From: Streptantibioticus rubrisoli
GTDB lineage: Bacteria > Actinomycetota > Actinomycetes > Streptomycetales > Streptomycetaceae
Direction of reading: 5' to 3'
DNA: 64,000 bases
Assembly (NCBI RefSeq): GCF_024436055.1
Contig: NZ_JANFNH010000005.1
Location: 124,001 to 188,000 of the forward strand
Below the pieces are notes generated by a model. That model was not told the origin of the DNA, ran no database searches, and saw only the letters and a program-made list of their open reading frames with translations. A program made the position numbers and the translations under genes. Positions 63,977 through 64,000 of the stretch are shown here, one piece after another. Each line of letters opens with the position of its first letter. Within the stretch, counting starts at the first letter, position 1.

Positions 63977-64000
63977 GGAATGCCCGCATCGTAGGATCCG
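63977..64000 (+). promoter_or_regulatory. Possible SigR-type promoter truncated by the window edge
   Basis: GGAAT at 63977-63981 followed by 18 bases, then G at 64000. The SigR consensus is GGAAT-N18-GTT, and trxB, the usual next gene in this locus, is a SigR target in S. coelicolor. The last two bases of the -10 box are outside the window. Confidence 0.45.

Overview
The window is high-GC actinobacterial DNA with the hallmarks of a Streptomyces (or close relative) chromosome: GTG/TTG starts, 4-bp stop/start overlaps, eight perfect copies of the Streptomyces parS site GTTTCACGTGAAAC, a subtilisin-inhibitor (SSI) gene, a FemX-type transferase, and a gene order that matches, as far as I remember it, the core region beside oriC in S. 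coelicolor. The parS density, dnaB, and the murJ-pseudokinase-sigM block that normally precedes trxBA-parAB-rsmG put the right edge close to oriC (inference).

Left part (1-19 kb): a Rex-controlled cytochrome bd operon (cydA-cydB-cydCD, minus strand, running off the left edge), a HisC-type aminotransferase, a LacI regulator, a metallophosphoesterase, a two-TM protein, a His/Asp-repeat SH3b protein, a luciferase-like/SDR pair, thiC under a TPP riboswitch, a YibE/F membrane protein, and an NfeD-flotillin pair.

Middle left (19-38 kb): small membrane and cupin genes, then a tight five-gene operon (DoxX, DUF3419/BtaA-like, DUF2071, membrane-anchored SAM enzyme, small membrane protein). All four junctions overlap by 4 bp and the DUF2071 gene carries a TTA codon. 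Next come a Cys/Met-metabolism PLP enzyme, an SSI-type inhibitor with Arg at P1, LysR, NUDIX, a PNPOx protein, a flavohemoglobin with a 360-residue disordered N-terminus, HAD, a YtrA-GntR operon ending in a secreted TTA-containing hydrolase, a YunG-like/hydrolase fusion, a cREC-type protein and an amidase.

Middle right (38-50 kb): dnaB, with DnaA boxes in its upstream gap; a MATE transporter with a probable leaderless promoter; the rpsF-ssb-rpsR-rplI operon; femX with an alanine-racemase-like gene; a GT87 glycosyltransferase and a class A PBP.

Right part (50-64 kb): PadR regulator with its palindromic operator, inositol-1-phosphate synthase, an MFS protein, three regularly spaced parS sites, CCA-adding enzyme, DUF6049 protein, MurJ, a pseudokinase, SigM and its zinc anti-sigma factor. 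The window ends in what looks like a SigR-type promoter for a gene outside it.

No rRNA, tRNA, CRISPR array, prophage or insertion sequence was seen. Most of the window is conserved core. The parts that look least described are the five-gene lipid-like operon, the DnaA-box cluster at dnaB, the phased parS triplet, two unrelated 23-bp triple repeats, an orphan hairpin before the SSI gene, and a decayed surface-protein fragment.
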